NCBI RefSeq assembly: GCF_026242055.1
Contig: NZ_JAPJDL010000003.1
Location: 1 to 64,000 of the forward strand
From: Lentzea sp. NEAU-D7
Lineage (GTDB): Bacteria > Actinomycetota > Actinomycetes > Mycobacteriales > Pseudonocardiaceae
Reading direction: 5' to 3'
Length of the DNA stretch: 64,000 nt
Shown: one piece after another, positions 35,107 through 43,510 of the stretch
Layout of the letters: every line of letters begins with the position of its first letter
Position numbering within the stretch: the first letter of the stretch is position 1
Program-made: the position numbers and the translations under genes
Notes under the pieces: model-generated
The model's input: the letters and a program-made list of their open reading frames with translations, nothing else
What the model was told of the DNA's origin: nothing
Databases searched by the model: none

Positions 35107-35194
35107 CCCAGCCTGTGGGCACATCGTGATCCAGCCCACTGGGCAGGTCAAGGACTCCTCGATCGCTACAGATGCGTTACTTAGCAGGTCTAAA

Positions 35195-35221
35195 TACACT
35201 CGAATGGAGTAATACAAGCAC
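35195..35221 (+). promoter_or_regulatory. Shared upstream motif, weak copy 3, before 6C RNA
   Basis: TAC-N5-AATGGAGTAATACAAGCAC resembles the copies at 14801-14828 and 18288-18314 (TAC-N5-ACGGAGTA(A)CAACACG) in order, spacing and orientation, with substitutions and a 1-nt insertion. It is about 80-90 nt before the 6C RNA core. The match is imperfect, so it is a candidate only. Confidence 0.35.
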
Positions 35222-35299
35222 TTGTGATCGCAAGGATGTATCTGAGAAGTTGATACCGCCTCCGCGAGTCGGCTCCCACGCTTACTCGACGAGCGCGAG

Positions 35300-35385
35300 G
35301 CACCGAGCGCGGTTCGTCATCCCCCCGTCGAATCGCGTGGCCCGCTTGGGATCCGCAGGCTCCCCCCGTCCACGGATCCACAGCA
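35300..35385 (+). ncRNA. 6C RNA
   Basis: Two adjacent stem-loops each carry six cytosines in the loop, the hallmark of the actinobacterial 6C motif. Hairpin 1: GCGGTTCG/CGAATCGC (35309-35316 and 35329-35336) with CCCCCC at 35321-35326. Hairpin 2: GGATCCG/CGGATCC (35349-35355 and 35373-35379) with CCCCCC at 35362-35367. A third, GC-rich hairpin follows at 35401-35446. The mycobacterial 6C RNA (B11) acts by pairing its C-loops to G-rich sites in mRNAs. The gap 35070-35480 has no protein gene. Exact ends are not known. Confidence 0.85.
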
Positions 35386-35400
35386 GCGGGGACCTTTGAC

Positions 35401-35446
35401 GCGGGACGGCTCGATGCGACTCCCCCTCTCTCCCGAGCCGTTCCGC
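35401..35446 (+). terminator. Probable 3' hairpin of 6C RNA
   Basis: GCGGGACGGCTCG pairs with CGAGCCGTTCCGC over 13 bp (two G-T type wobbles allowed), with a pyrimidine-rich 20-nt loop. It lies 16 nt after the second 6C hairpin. No T-tract follows, so termination may be weak. It could also end the upstream minus-strand DUF4349 transcript. Confidence 0.55.
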
Positions 35447-35480
35447 GCATCAACAAAGGCACACTCTCAGTAGAACTTGA

Positions 35481-36323
35481 TCACGCTGCTTCGTTCATCC
35501 GGGTGACGCGCCTGCGCTTGCGCAGGAGGTAGACCACCACCGCGGCGGGCACACCCAGCGCCACCAGGAACGGCAGCATCGCGCCGACGCCGATCAAGAT
35601 CACGCCGACGACCGCGACCAGCGCGTTCCAGCCGCCCGCCAGAGCGCCGAAGAACCCGACCTCCTCGGGCTCGGGCGCCGCGATCGGCACCGTCGCGACC
35701 CGGACGGTGAGCGTCGCCAGGGAGACCTGGCCCTTCAACGACGCGCTGCGCCGCTGCATCGACTCCAGGTCGGCCTGCCGCTTGGTCAGCTCCTGCTCGA
35801 CCTGCGCGACCTCGGAGGTCGACCCGGCCCGCTCGAACAGCACGCGCAACCGCTCGACGCTGGCCTTCTGCGTCGCGATCCGCGCCTCGACGTCCACCAG
35901 CTGATCGGTGACGTCCTGACTGCGCACCTCGCTGCGGGTGACCTCGCCCACACTCGCGAGATCCCGGACGACCTTGTCCAGCTCGGCCGACGGCACCCGC
36001 ACGGTCACGGACCCGGAGCTCTTGGTCGACTCCTCCTCGCCCGCGAACCCGCCGACGGCCGCCGCCCGGTCCTTGACCTGGCCGATCGCCTTCAGCACGT
36101 CGTCGCTGCGGAGGTCGACGTTCGCCGTGCGCACCAGCTGGCGTTCCTGCTGCTGCACCGGCTGCACGGCCTGCCCTGCGTTCTCCTGCTGCGGCGCCTT
36201 CTGCTGTGCCGCCTGCGGCGGAGCAGCGTCCTTGGCCGCCATCCCACTGCTGGAGCCGCTGCCGCACCCGGTCACGGCCAGCGACAGCAACGCGATTCCC
36301 ACCCACACCCCTGGTCTGCGCAT
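35481..36323 (-). CDS. DUF4349 lipoprotein with coiled coil
   Basis: This 280-residue protein has a signal peptide with lipobox (VTGC at about residue 20), a Gln/Ala-rich spacer, then a DUF4349 domain: VRTANVDLRSDDVLKAIGQV, GSVTVRVPSAELDKVVRDLASVGEVT...SQDVTDQLVDVEARI. A coiled coil follows (QKASVERLRVLFERAGSTSEVAQVEQELTKRQADLESM). A C-terminal transmembrane hairpin region (about 215-265) with a basic end finishes it. The protein is thus anchored at both ends outside the membrane. Function of DUF4349 is unknown. It is 60 bp downstream of the YbjN gene. Confidence 0.87.
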   Translation of the reverse strand: MRRPGVWVGIALLSLAVTGCGSGSSSGMAAKDAAPPQAAQQKAPQQENAGQAVQPVQQQERQLVRTANVDLRSDDVLKAIGQVKDRAAAVGGFAGEEESTKSSGSVTVRVPSAELDKVVRDLASVGEVTRSEVRSQDVTDQLVDVEARIATQKASVERLRVLFERAGSTSEVAQVEQELTKRQADLESMQRRSASLKGQVSLATLTVRVATVPIAAPEPEEVGFFGALAGGWNALVAVVGVILIGVGAMLPFLVALGVPAAVVVYLLRKRRRVTRMNEAA

Positions 36324-36383
36324 GCCCTTCGGACGGGCCGGGAGGAGCCGCGGGTTGCCGTCTAGGCCGAAACGAGTCGCCGG

Positions 36384-36863
36384 CTACTCCGAAACGAGAT
36401 GTTGGAACGCCTGCAGGTTCGCGAGCGACTCGCCGCGCGACACCCGCCACGCCCACTCCCGCCGGATCGCGTCGGCGAACCCGATCTCGAGCAACGGGTT
36501 GAAGTCGCCGTCCGCCGCCTCCAGCACCTGCCCGAGCACGCGGTCCAGCTCATCAGGCGTCACGGCGTGCTTGCCGACCCGTCCGACCAGGTAGATGTCA
36601 CCCTCGGCGTCGATCGTGTAGTGCACGCCGTACAGGCGTGCGTTGCGGCGCAGCAGGAACCGGTACACGTCCTCGAACGACTGGTCCGGGCGCCGGCACA
36701 CGAAGGCCTCGACCACCAGGGCGTGCGTCGTCTCGACGAGCCACACGTTGGTCTGCAGCTTCTTGGTGCCCGGCAACGTCACGAAGAACTTGCCGGGCTC
36801 GCGACGGTCGTACTTCAGCTCCCGTTCGTCCAGGAACTCCTTGATCACAGCGTCGACGCTCAA
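36384..36863 (-). CDS. YbjN-domain protein (Rv0487-like)
   Basis: This 159-residue protein has the YbjN/type III secretion chaperone-like fold ([38 protein letters not shown]...[34 protein letters not shown]). Function is unclear; YbjN in Escherichia coli affects stress and motility. The start is a TTG at 36863: GGGAGG lies 7 nt upstream, and it overlaps the mshA stop as TTGA. The order mshA-YbjN-gene is kept in mycobacteria (Rv0486-Rv0487). Confidence 0.88.
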   Translation of the reverse strand: MSVDAVIKEFLDERELKYDRREPGKFFVTLPGTKKLQTNVWLVETTHALVVEAFVCRRPDQSFEDVYRFLLRRNARLYGVHYTIDAEGDIYLVGRVGKHAVTPDELDRVLGQVLEAADGDFNPLLEIGFADAIRREWAWRVSRGESLANLQAFQHLVSE

Positions 36864-38107
36864 GCGAAAACCTCCCGGCGGAACACTTCTGCCGCCTCTT
36901 GGTACCCCGCGAGCAGGGCATCAGTCGTGCGGTCCCACGAGAAGCGTCGCGCATGCCCCACGGCGTTGCTCGCCAGGTGCTCCCGCTGCGGCAGAGCGAC
37001 CCCGTTGATCGCCGAGGCCCACTCGCCGGGCTCGTGCCCGTGCACGAGCACCCCGGACACGCCGTCGTTGACCGCCACCGGCAGCCCGCCGACGGCTGCC
37101 GCTACCACGGGCGTCCCGCACGCCTGCGCCTCCAGCGCCACCAGCCCGAACGACTCGTTGTGGCTCGGCACCGCGACCAGGTCCGCGGCCCGGTAGACCT
37201 CGGCCAGCGTCGGTCCCGGCTGCGGCGGCAGGAAGCGCACCACGTCCGTGATCCCCAGCTGCGCGGCCAGCTCCTCCAGGGCCTTCGGCCGTTCGGTGCC
37301 GGAGCCCGAGGGCCCGCCGACGATCAGCACGACCAGCTTCGACCGCAGCCCGGGATCGCGCACGAGCATCTCGGCGGCGGCCCGGAGCAGCACGTCGGGA
37401 GCCTTCAGCGGCTGGATCCGGCCGACGAACGCCAGCACGACCGCGTCCTGCGGGATGCCGAACCACTGCCGCGCCCGTGCCTGGTCACCAGGCGTGAAGC
37501 GGTCGAGGTCCACCCCGGGCGGCACGACGGCCACCTTGGACGGCTCCGCGTCGTAGAGCTTGATCAGCTCGCTGGCCTCGATGTCGGTGTTCGCGACGAG
37601 GCGGTCCGACTCGCCCACGACCTGCTCCTCGCCGATCACCCTCATCCGGGGCTCCGGCGCGTCGCCCTCGGCCAGCGCCAGGTTCTTCACCTTGGCCAGC
37701 GTGTGCGCGGTGTGCACCAGCGGCACGCCCCAGCGTTCGCGGGCGAGCCAGCCGACCTGCCCGGACAGCCAGTAGTGCGAGTGGATCGCGTCGTAGTAGC
37801 CCGGCTCGTGGCGTGCCTCGGCGCGCAGGACACCCGCCGTGAACGCGCAGAGCTGGCCGGGCAGCTCCTCCTTGCCCAGGCCCTCGAAGGGCCCCGCGGC
37901 GACGTGGCGGACCCGCACGCCGGGCGCGAGCTCGGCGACCGGCGGCAGTTCCGACGACGTGGCCCGCGTGAAGATCTCCACCTCGACACCGCGCTGGGCC
38001 ATCCGGGTGGCCGTCTGCACGATGTAGACGTTCATCCCGCCCGCGTCACCCGTCCCCGGCTGTTCGAGCGGCGAGGTGTGCACGGAGAGCACCGCGACGC
38101 GCTTCAT
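36860..38107 (-). CDS. mshA: D-inositol-3-phosphate glycosyltransferase (mycothiol synthesis)
   Basis: MshA transfers GlcNAc from UDP-GlcNAc to inositol-3-phosphate, the first step of mycothiol synthesis. The 415-residue GT-B protein has [23 protein letters not shown] (donor/acceptor N-domain), [33 protein letters not shown] and the C-domain E-motif [21 protein letters not shown]. Its presence marks a mycothiol-making actinomycete. It overlaps the alpha/beta hydrolase gene by 4 bp and YbjN by 4 bp, forming one operon. A mycothiol-dependent enzyme is at 44305. Confidence 0.96.
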   Translation of the reverse strand: MKRVAVLSVHTSPLEQPGTGDAGGMNVYIVQTATRMAQRGVEVEIFTRATSSELPPVAELAPGVRVRHVAAGPFEGLGKEELPGQLCAFTAGVLRAEARHEPGYYDAIHSHYWLSGQVGWLARERWGVPLVHTAHTLAKVKNLALAEGDAPEPRMRVIGEEQVVGESDRLVANTDIEASELIKLYDAEPSKVAVVPPGVDLDRFTPGDQARARQWFGIPQDAVVLAFVGRIQPLKAPDVLLRAAAEMLVRDPGLRSKLVVLIVGGPSGSGTERPKALEELAAQLGITDVVRFLPPQPGPTLAEVYRAADLVAVPSHNESFGLVALEAQACGTPVVAAAVGGLPVAVNDGVSGVLVHGHEPGEWASAINGVALPQREHLASNAVGHARRFSWDRTTDALLAGYQEAAEVFRREVFA

Positions 38108-38868
38108 CGGGCGACTCGCAGGAGGTCGGCGGCGAACCGCTCCGGCCGTTCCAGGAAGGGCGCGTGCGCGGTGTCGGGGTACAGGCTCAACTCGGCTCCG
38201 GGGATCAGGGCGGCGGAGTACTCGGCGGCCGCGGGGGCGACCACCTCGTCTTGAGTTCCGTGCACGACCAGGGTCGGCACGTCTACGGCCTTCAACACGT
38301 CGGCGCTGCCCACATCCCTGCGGAACAGCTCGCCACGCACCTTATGGCTGACCGAGACCGCGGCGGCAGTGAGCTCGGTGACCTTCTCAGCAGGCAGGAC
38401 GGGTGCCATGGCCGCGCAGAACGCGGCCATCACGGCGTCGTCGGTGATCGCGCCGGGCAGTGCGTTCCGCATCACCGGCCCGGTCTCGCCTCCGGGGCGA
38501 CCGCGGCCGATCTCGGTGATGGCGCTCACGAACACCAGCGCGGTGATGCCGGCGGTGCCGTGGACGCGGAGGTGGTCGGCGATGACGAGCCCGCCGTAGG
38601 ACCACCCGACGACGGTCGCGGGCCCGGTGTGGTCGAGCACGGCTTTGAGGTCCGCTGCCCACCGGGAGGAGTCGCGGTAGTCGCCGAAGTCCTCCGACTC
38701 GCCGTGTCCTCGCAGGTCGACGGCGTAGGAGTGGAAACCGGGCAGATCCCAGACGGCACCCGTCTGCGCCCAGCCGTGCAGCAGGACCACCGGCGGCGCG
38801 TGCGCCGGACCCGACTCACGTACGGCCAGTCGTCCCCCGCCGGCCGCCGTCACGTGTTTGAGGTGCAC
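38104..38868 (-). CDS. Alpha/beta hydrolase
   Basis: This 254-residue protein has the oxyanion segment [15 protein letters not shown], the nucleophile elbow [10 protein letters not shown] (Ser), a late acid in [10 protein letters not shown] and the catalytic His in [11 protein letters not shown]. It is a typical single-domain hydrolase of the haloperoxidase/esterase group. Substrate unknown. The GTG start at 38868 lies directly after AGGT. It is immediately upstream of mshA with a 4-bp overlap, so a link to mycothiol or to sugar ester metabolism is possible but unproven. Confidence 0.88.
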   Translation of the reverse strand: MHLKHVTAAGGGRLAVRESGPAHAPPVVLLHGWAQTGAVWDLPGFHSYAVDLRGHGESEDFGDYRDSSRWAADLKAVLDHTGPATVVGWSYGGLVIADHLRVHGTAGITALVFVSAITEIGRGRPGGETGPVMRNALPGAITDDAVMAAFCAAMAPVLPAEKVTELTAAAVSVSHKVRGELFRRDVGSADVLKAVDVPTLVVHGTQDEVVAPAAAEYSAALIPGAELSLYPDTAHAPFLERPERFAADLLRVAR

Positions 38869-38911
38869 ACCTGTACGAACGACCTGGTCGGGGGACGCAT
38901 TCCCGCCGGTG

Positions 38912-40051
38912 CTACTTGATGGCGGACTTGCTCTTCCACTGCTCCCACGTGAGCTGCCAGTCGTACCAGTCGAACTGCGGCGGCAGCGTCGTGATCGAGC
39001 CGGTCACCTCGACCGGGTCACCCACGAGCGCGGAGTCGTAGTACGCCTTCGCGTCGGCCTCCAGCAGGTTCGCGCAGCCGTGCGAGGTGTTGTTCGTGCC
39101 GATGTTGGCCGCGTTGTCGTTGTTCTCGTGGATGAACTCGCCGTGGTTCGAGAACCGGACGGCCCACTTCTTCACGACGTTGGTGTAGCCGTAGCGCGGG
39201 TTGTCGAACGAGAACGTGTCGTTCTTCGCCATGACCACGAACGTGCCGTTGGGCGTCGTGAGCTCGGGGTCCGCGTCCTTGCCGAACGACGCCGGGTAGT
39301 CCGCGACCTGCTGGCCGTCGCGGAACACCTTGAGCCGGTGCGTCGGGTTGTCGATCTTCACGACCTGGTTGCGGCCGATGGTGAAGTCGCTGGTCACGTC
39401 GGCCTTGCCGAACGCGCCGCCGCCGTAGTTGACGCCGTAGAGCTTGGCCTCGACCTTGATCGTCGTGTTGGCGGGCCAGTACTTCTCCGGCCGGTAGTGC
39501 ACTTCCTGGGAGCTGAGCCAGGCCCAGGAGCCCTGGACGTTCGCGGAGTTGGTGACCTTGAGCGCCTTCTCGACGGTCGCCTTGTCCTGCACCGGCGCCT
39601 CGAACTTGACCATGATCGGCGCGGCGACGCCGACCGTCTGGTTGTCGGAGGGCCAGAGCGTCGCGCGGGTCTGCGAACCGGGCGCGACGGTGGTGAACGA
39701 ACCCTTGAGCTCGACGGGTTTGCCGTCGGAGCCGACGACCTTGCCGGTGTAGCTGTACGTCTTGCCGTAGCCCAGCGGCTCGGCGGTCGTCCAACCCGAC
39801 CTGTCCTCGGTGAGGGTGCCCTTGACGTCGGCGCCCTCGGGTGACTTCAGTGCGACGGACTCGATCTTGCCGTCCACCACGGTGACCTGGACCGGGGTCG
39901 TGACCTGCACGTCCTTGGTTCCGTCGACCGGGGACAGGGTCACCTTCGCGGACGGCAGCGAGCTGTCCGCCTTGGGTGTGCCCGTCTCGACACTCGAGCA
40001 GCCGGTCAGCAGCGTCAGTCCAGCGACCAGCGCGACAAGTGTTCTCTTCAC
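38912..40051 (-). CDS. L,D-transpeptidase lipoprotein
   Basis: This 379-residue protein makes 3-3 peptidoglycan cross-links. It has a signal peptide with lipobox (LTGC, Cys18), two Ig-like domains (about 35-125 and 126-225, the second with the YRPEKYWPANTTI motif) and a YkuD catalytic domain (230-350) with HGEFIHENND and the nucleophile in SHGCANL (Cys327). It corresponds to mycobacterial LdtMt5 (Rv0483 lprQ) by position and layout. GGGAGG is 8 nt before the GTG. It is divergent from an SDR gene across a palindrome-bearing 93-bp gap; murB is two genes away. Confidence 0.94.
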   Translation of the reverse strand: MKRTLVALVAGLTLLTGCSSVETGTPKADSSLPSAKVTLSPVDGTKDVQVTTPVQVTVVDGKIESVALKSPEGADVKGTLTEDRSGWTTAEPLGYGKTYSYTGKVVGSDGKPVELKGSFTTVAPGSQTRATLWPSDNQTVGVAAPIMVKFEAPVQDKATVEKALKVTNSANVQGSWAWLSSQEVHYRPEKYWPANTTIKVEAKLYGVNYGGGAFGKADVTSDFTIGRNQVVKIDNPTHRLKVFRDGQQVADYPASFGKDADPELTTPNGTFVVMAKNDTFSFDNPRYGYTNVVKKWAVRFSNHGEFIHENNDNAANIGTNNTSHGCANLLEADAKAYYDSALVGDPVEVTGSITTLPPQFDWYDWQLTWEQWKSKSAIK

Positions 40052-40094
40052 GGTTTCGACCTCCCACCATGGTGGACGTCCAGCACCCCTTCGC

Positions 40095-40137
40095 GGTGTG
40101 AGTGACGTCAGTCACACCGGGCTCGGCAGCCTACGAT
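40095..40137 (+). promoter_or_regulatory. Imperfect 24-bp operator and -10 box in the ldt/SDR gap
   Basis: GGTGTGA (40095-40101) and TCACACC (40112-40118) flank TGACGTCA, itself a palindrome. The spacing of 10 between TGTGA and TCACA is wider than in CRP sites. TACGAT at 40132-40137 lies 7 nt before the SDR GTG, so the operator overlaps its -35 area. A separate 12-bp palindrome CCACCATGGTGG (40064-40075) is near the transpeptidase start. Confidence 0.6.
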
Positions 40138-40144
40138 CGCAGTC

Positions 40145-40876
40145 GTGAATCGACCTGTCGCAGTTGTGACCGGAGCTAGCGCGGGCATCGGCGAGGCCAC
40201 CGCGCGGCGGTTGGCCGCCGAGGGCTTCCACGTCGTGCTCGGCGCACGTCGCCTGGACCTCCTTCACGTTATCGCGAAGGAGATCGACGGGACGGCCATC
40301 GAGCTGGACGTCACCGACGAGACCTCCGTCGCCGCCTTCGCGGACCGGGTACCCGAAGCGAACGTGCTCGTGAACAACGCGGGCGGTGCGCGCGGGCTCT
40401 CGACCGTCGCCGAGGGCGTCGCGGACGAGTGGCGCTGGATGTGGGAGGCGAACGTCCTCGGCACCCTGCTGGTGACCAAGGCGTTCATCCCGAAGCTGAT
40501 CGCGTCCGGGGACGGGCACATCGTGTCCGTGACGTCCATCGCGGCGTTCGAGGCCTACGACAACGGTTCGGGCTACACGAGCGCCAAGCACGCCCAGTCG
40601 GCGTTGCACCGCACGTTGCGCGGCGAGCTGCTGGGCCAGCCGGTGCGGATCACCGAGATCCAGCCGGGCATGGTCGAGACGGACTTCTCGGCGAACCGGT
40701 TCGGCGGCGACACCGAGCGCGCGGCCAAGGTCTACCAGGGCATCACGCCGCTGGTGGCGGACGACGTGGCGGACGTCATCGCGTTCGCCGTCACGCGGCC
40801 CTCGCACGTGAACCTCGACACGATCGTGCTCAAGCCGCGGGCCCAGGCCTCCGCGACTCGGGCACACCGGGAGTGA
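40145..40876 (+). CDS. Short-chain dehydrogenase/reductase
   Basis: This 243-residue classical SDR has the NADP loop VVTGASAGIGEATARRLAAEGF, LVNNAGGARG, the catalytic Ser in VSVTSIAAF and YxxxK in SGYTSAKHAQSAL. It resembles the NAD(P)-dependent serine/3-hydroxy acid dehydrogenase YdfG group; the mycobacterial counterpart is Rv0484c. TACGAT lies 7 nt before the GTG and there is no ribosome site, so it is probably leaderless. The 3' end overlaps the convergent trypsin-like gene by 47 bp. Confidence 0.92.
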   Translation: MNRPVAVVTGASAGIGEATARRLAAEGFHVVLGARRLDLLHVIAKEIDGTAIELDVTDETSVAAFADRVPEANVLVNNAGGARGLSTVAEGVADEWRWMWEANVLGTLLVTKAFIPKLIASGDGHIVSVTSIAAFEAYDNGSGYTSAKHAQSALHRTLRGELLGQPVRITEIQPGMVETDFSANRFGGDTERAAKVYQGITPLVADDVADVIAFAVTRPSHVNLDTIVLKPRAQASATRAHRE

Positions 40877-41843
40877 GCAGGTCCACGTCCAGCTGACGGA
40901 GGACGGGCTCGATGGGGTTCGCGAACCCAGTCGAGCCCGATCCGGCGACGTACAGACCCACGACGAAGTTGTCGGCGTCGACGAGCACGGCGCCGGAGTC
41001 ACCGTGGTCTCCGAAGCGTTCGGACGAGTGCACGCGGATCTGGTCGCGCAGGGTCCGCACGCCGATCCCGTCGCCGAAGTCGAGCCGCAGCGTCGAGTCC
41101 GTCGACTCGATCACGCCGTACGTGAGCTCGGTGGTGCGGCCGCGCTTGCGCACGGTGGAGCCGATCTTCGCCCTCGCGCTGCCCGTGACCGCGCCGATGT
41201 CGAGCACCTCCGCGCGGAACGGCCTGGCGCCCATCCGCAGCCCCGCCGCCGACACCGCGCCCGCGAGCGCCGCCCGGTCCAGCACGGCGATCCGGTCGGC
41301 ACCGGGCACCCCGCCGTCCACTCTGGACGGATGCACGAACTCGTCGCCCACCGCCCACGAGTCGTCGACACAACCGACGTGGAAAGTGGTGAGCCCCAAC
41401 ACCTTCCCGGGATCGTCGCGCGTGATCACGAACGCGCCGAGCGTGCCCGCGATCACGTACTCGCCGGCACGCTCGACCTCGGGCGGCACGACCCTGAACG
41501 ACCTGGCCGGGCCGATGCCTATGCCACCCCGCAGAACCTCGTGCCGCTCCGCCGCGACGGGCTGCTCCCCCTCGGCGCGGCTGATCCTGGCCCGGTGCAG
41601 CACGATCGACTCCGCGACCACGTCGGTCGGCACACCGCCGACCTCCACCGGGATCTGCTGCGGGTGCTCAGGTCCCTTGGCGCACACGTAGACCACGATC
41701 GCGGCCTTGCCCGTCGGACGGCCGCGGGTGACCTTCTCACCGATGTCGACGCCGATCACGCCCGGCCGGGACAGGAACTCGTCCTCGACCATGCGCTTGA
41801 CCGGTCTGATGACCTCACGCGCGTTCTCGTCGAGGTAGCTCAT
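40830..41843 (-). CDS. Trypsin-like (NAL1-type) serine protease homologue
   Basis: This 337-residue protein has a protease-like C-terminal domain: His155 in LTTFHVGC, Asp183 in GADRIAVLD and Ser283 in DHGDSGAVLV, matching a trypsin-fold triad. The N-terminal 90 residues (GVIGVDIGEKVTRGRPTGKAAIVVYVCAKGP...IPVEVGGVPTDVVAESI) resemble the domain that precedes NAL1-like proteases in plants and bacteria. There is no signal peptide, so it is cytoplasmic. No substrate is known. GGGGG lies 5 nt before the ATG. It stands alone between SDR (convergent) and murB. Confidence 0.82.
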   Translation of the reverse strand: MSYLDENAREVIRPVKRMVEDEFLSRPGVIGVDIGEKVTRGRPTGKAAIVVYVCAKGPEHPQQIPVEVGGVPTDVVAESIVLHRARISRAEGEQPVAAERHEVLRGGIGIGPARSFRVVPPEVERAGEYVIAGTLGAFVITRDDPGKVLGLTTFHVGCVDDSWAVGDEFVHPSRVDGGVPGADRIAVLDRAALAGAVSAAGLRMGARPFRAEVLDIGAVTGSARAKIGSTVRKRGRTTELTYGVIESTDSTLRLDFGDGIGVRTLRDQIRVHSSERFGDHGDSGAVLVDADNFVVGLYVAGSGSTGFANPIEPVLRQLDVDLLTPGVPESRRPGPAA

Positions 41844-41922
41844 GGCGACCCCCGTTCCAGCGGTCCTACCTCAATGAAACACGCCAGGTAGCGGTTCGTC
41901 ACACGGAGTCACCCGGACGGAC

Positions 41923-42996
41923 TTACAGCTGAACGCCTACGAAAACCGGTTCGGGGTGCAGCTCGACGCCGAACGCACCCCGCACGCCGTCGCGCACCTC
42001 GCGGGCGAGGTCCAGCAGGTCCTCGGTCGACGCGCCGCCGCGGTTCGTCAGCGCCAGCGTGTGCTTGCCGGACAACGAGACCCGGCCGCCGGGACCCTGG
42101 TGGCCCTTGCGGAAACCCGCGCGTTCGATCAGCCACGCGGCGGAGAGCTTCCGCCTGCCGTGGCCCGCCGGGTAGCTCGGCACGTCGACGTCGGCACCGA
42201 GGCGTTCGGCGATGCGGATCAGCACGCTGGAGAACGTCGAGTCGTCGATGATCGGGTTGGTGAAGAACGAGCCCGCGCTCCACGTGTCGTGGTCGGTGGC
42301 GTCGAGCACCATGCCCTTGCCGCGCCGCAGTTCGAGCACGGCCTTGCGGGCCTCGTCCGCCGGCACGCGATCACCTTGCGCCACACCGAGAACGCGCGCC
42401 AGCTCGCCGTAGCGGATCGGCGCGGACATGCCCCCGGCGGTCAGCGAGAACCTGGTGCGCAGCACCACGGCGCTGTCCGTGCCCTTGAGCACACTCGTGC
42501 GGTAGTCGAGACCCAGCTTGGCGGCGGGCACCTGGTGCACCTTGCCGCTGCGGCGGTCGAGGAGGTCCACCGACTGCAGCACCTGGGAGATCTCGACGCC
42601 GTACGCGCCGACGTTCTGCACGGGCGTGGCGCCGTTGAGGCCGGGGATGCCGGACAGGCACTCGAGCCCGCCCAGGCCCTGCGCGACCGCCTCGGCGACG
42701 ACCGCGTCCCACTCCTCGCCCGCCTCGACGGTGAACTGGACGATGCCGCCGCCCAGCGGGTCGAGCCGGAAGCCCTTGGTGGCGACGTGCACGACCGTGC
42801 CGTCGAAACCGCCGTCGGAGATCACGAGGTTGGACCCGCCACCGAGCACGAGGACCTTCTCGTCGGCGGCGGCGTCGGCTGTTCGCACGGCTTCGACCAG
42901 CTCAGCGGCGGTCGTGGCGTGGACGAACCGCGCGGCCGGGCCACCGAGTCGGAGCGTGGTGCGCTCGGCCAGAGGTACGGACTGCGTGGTGGTCAC
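41923..42996 (-). CDS. murB: UDP-N-acetylenolpyruvoylglucosamine reductase
   Basis: MurB reduces UDP-GlcNAc-enolpyruvate to UDP-MurNAc with NADPH and FAD. The 357-residue protein has RTTLRLGGPAARFV, VLGGGSNLVISD (FAD phosphate loop), LSGIPGLNGATPVQNVGAYGVEI, DYRTSVLKG, the catalytic Ser in WSAGSFFTNPI and Glu in HPEPVFVG. The GTG at 42996 is preceded by TACCGT at 8 nt, so a leaderless transcript is likely; earlier in-frame ATGs lie beyond that promoter. It is divergent from DUF2505 across 25 bp. In mycobacteria murB-ldt-SDR are also neighbours (Rv0482-Rv0484c). Confidence 0.95.
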   Translation of the reverse strand: MTTTQSVPLAERTTLRLGGPAARFVHATTAAELVEAVRTADAAADEKVLVLGGGSNLVISDGGFDGTVVHVATKGFRLDPLGGGIVQFTVEAGEEWDAVVAEAVAQGLGGLECLSGIPGLNGATPVQNVGAYGVEISQVLQSVDLLDRRSGKVHQVPAAKLGLDYRTSVLKGTDSAVVLRTRFSLTAGGMSAPIRYGELARVLGVAQGDRVPADEARKAVLELRRGKGMVLDATDHDTWSAGSFFTNPIIDDSTFSSVLIRIAERLGADVDVPSYPAGHGRRKLSAAWLIERAGFRKGHQGPGGRVSLSGKHTLALTNRGGASTEDLLDLAREVRDGVRGAFGVELHPEPVFVGVQL

Positions 42997-43004
42997 AGAC
43001 GTCA

Positions 43005-43014
43005 ACGGTAGCCT
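43005..43014. promoter_or_regulatory. Overlapping divergent -10 boxes of murB and DUF2505
   Basis: On plus, TAGCCT (43009-43014) is 7 nt before the DUF2505 ATG. On minus, TACCGT (43010-43005) is 8 nt before the murB GTG. The two hexamers share the TA at 43009-43010. The genes are 25 bp apart and neither has a ribosome site, so two leaderless promoters probably exclude each other. Confidence 0.65.
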
Positions 43015-43021
43015 CCGCGAC

Positions 43022-43510
43022 ATGGCACGCCGCATCGAGCACCACACCACGTCACCCCATTCGGCGGAGAAGGTCTTCGGGGCGATGGTCGACGAGACCT
43101 ACCTGCGGGACCGGCTGGCCGCGATCGGCGGCAAGGACGCCCAGCTCGTGACGTACTCCAGCACCGGAGAGAAGACGTCGTACCAGCTGAAGCAGGGTGT
43201 GCCCGCGGAGCACGTGCCCTCGGCGGTCAGGGCGGCGCTCGGCGGCGACCTGGTGATCCAGCGCACGGAGACGTGGGCGGCGGGCGCCGGCACGGTCGAG
43301 GTGGCGGTCAACGGCGTGCCCGGCCGCCTCGAGGGCTCGTTCACCGTCCTGGACAACGGATCCGGCTCGAAGCTCACCCTCTCGGGGGAGGTCAAGGTCA
43401 GCATCCCGTTCCTCGGCGGCAAGATCGAGAAGCTGATCGCGGAGCAGGTCGCGGTGCTGCTCGACAAGGAGAGCGAGTTCACGTCGCAATGGCTCGCAAG
43501 CCGCGGCTAG
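43022..43510 (+). CDS. DUF2505 protein (SRPBCC-like)
   Basis: This 162-residue protein matches the actinobacterial DUF2505 family, a START/polyketide-cyclase-like fold. It has RIEHHTTSPHSAEKVFGAMVDETYLRDRLAAIGG at the start, a middle QRTETWAAG and the C-terminal helix GGKIEKLIAEQVAVLLDKESEF. Such folds bind hydrophobic ligands, but none is known for this family. The mycobacterial copy also lies by murB (Rv0481c, from memory). TAGCCT 7 nt before the ATG indicates a leaderless start. It overlaps the methyltransferase gene by 22 bp. Confidence 0.9.
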   Translation: MARRIEHHTTSPHSAEKVFGAMVDETYLRDRLAAIGGKDAQLVTYSSTGEKTSYQLKQGVPAEHVPSAVRAALGGDLVIQRTETWAAGAGTVEVAVNGVPGRLEGSFTVLDNGSGSKLTLSGEVKVSIPFLGGKIEKLIAEQVAVLLDKESEFTSQWLASRG

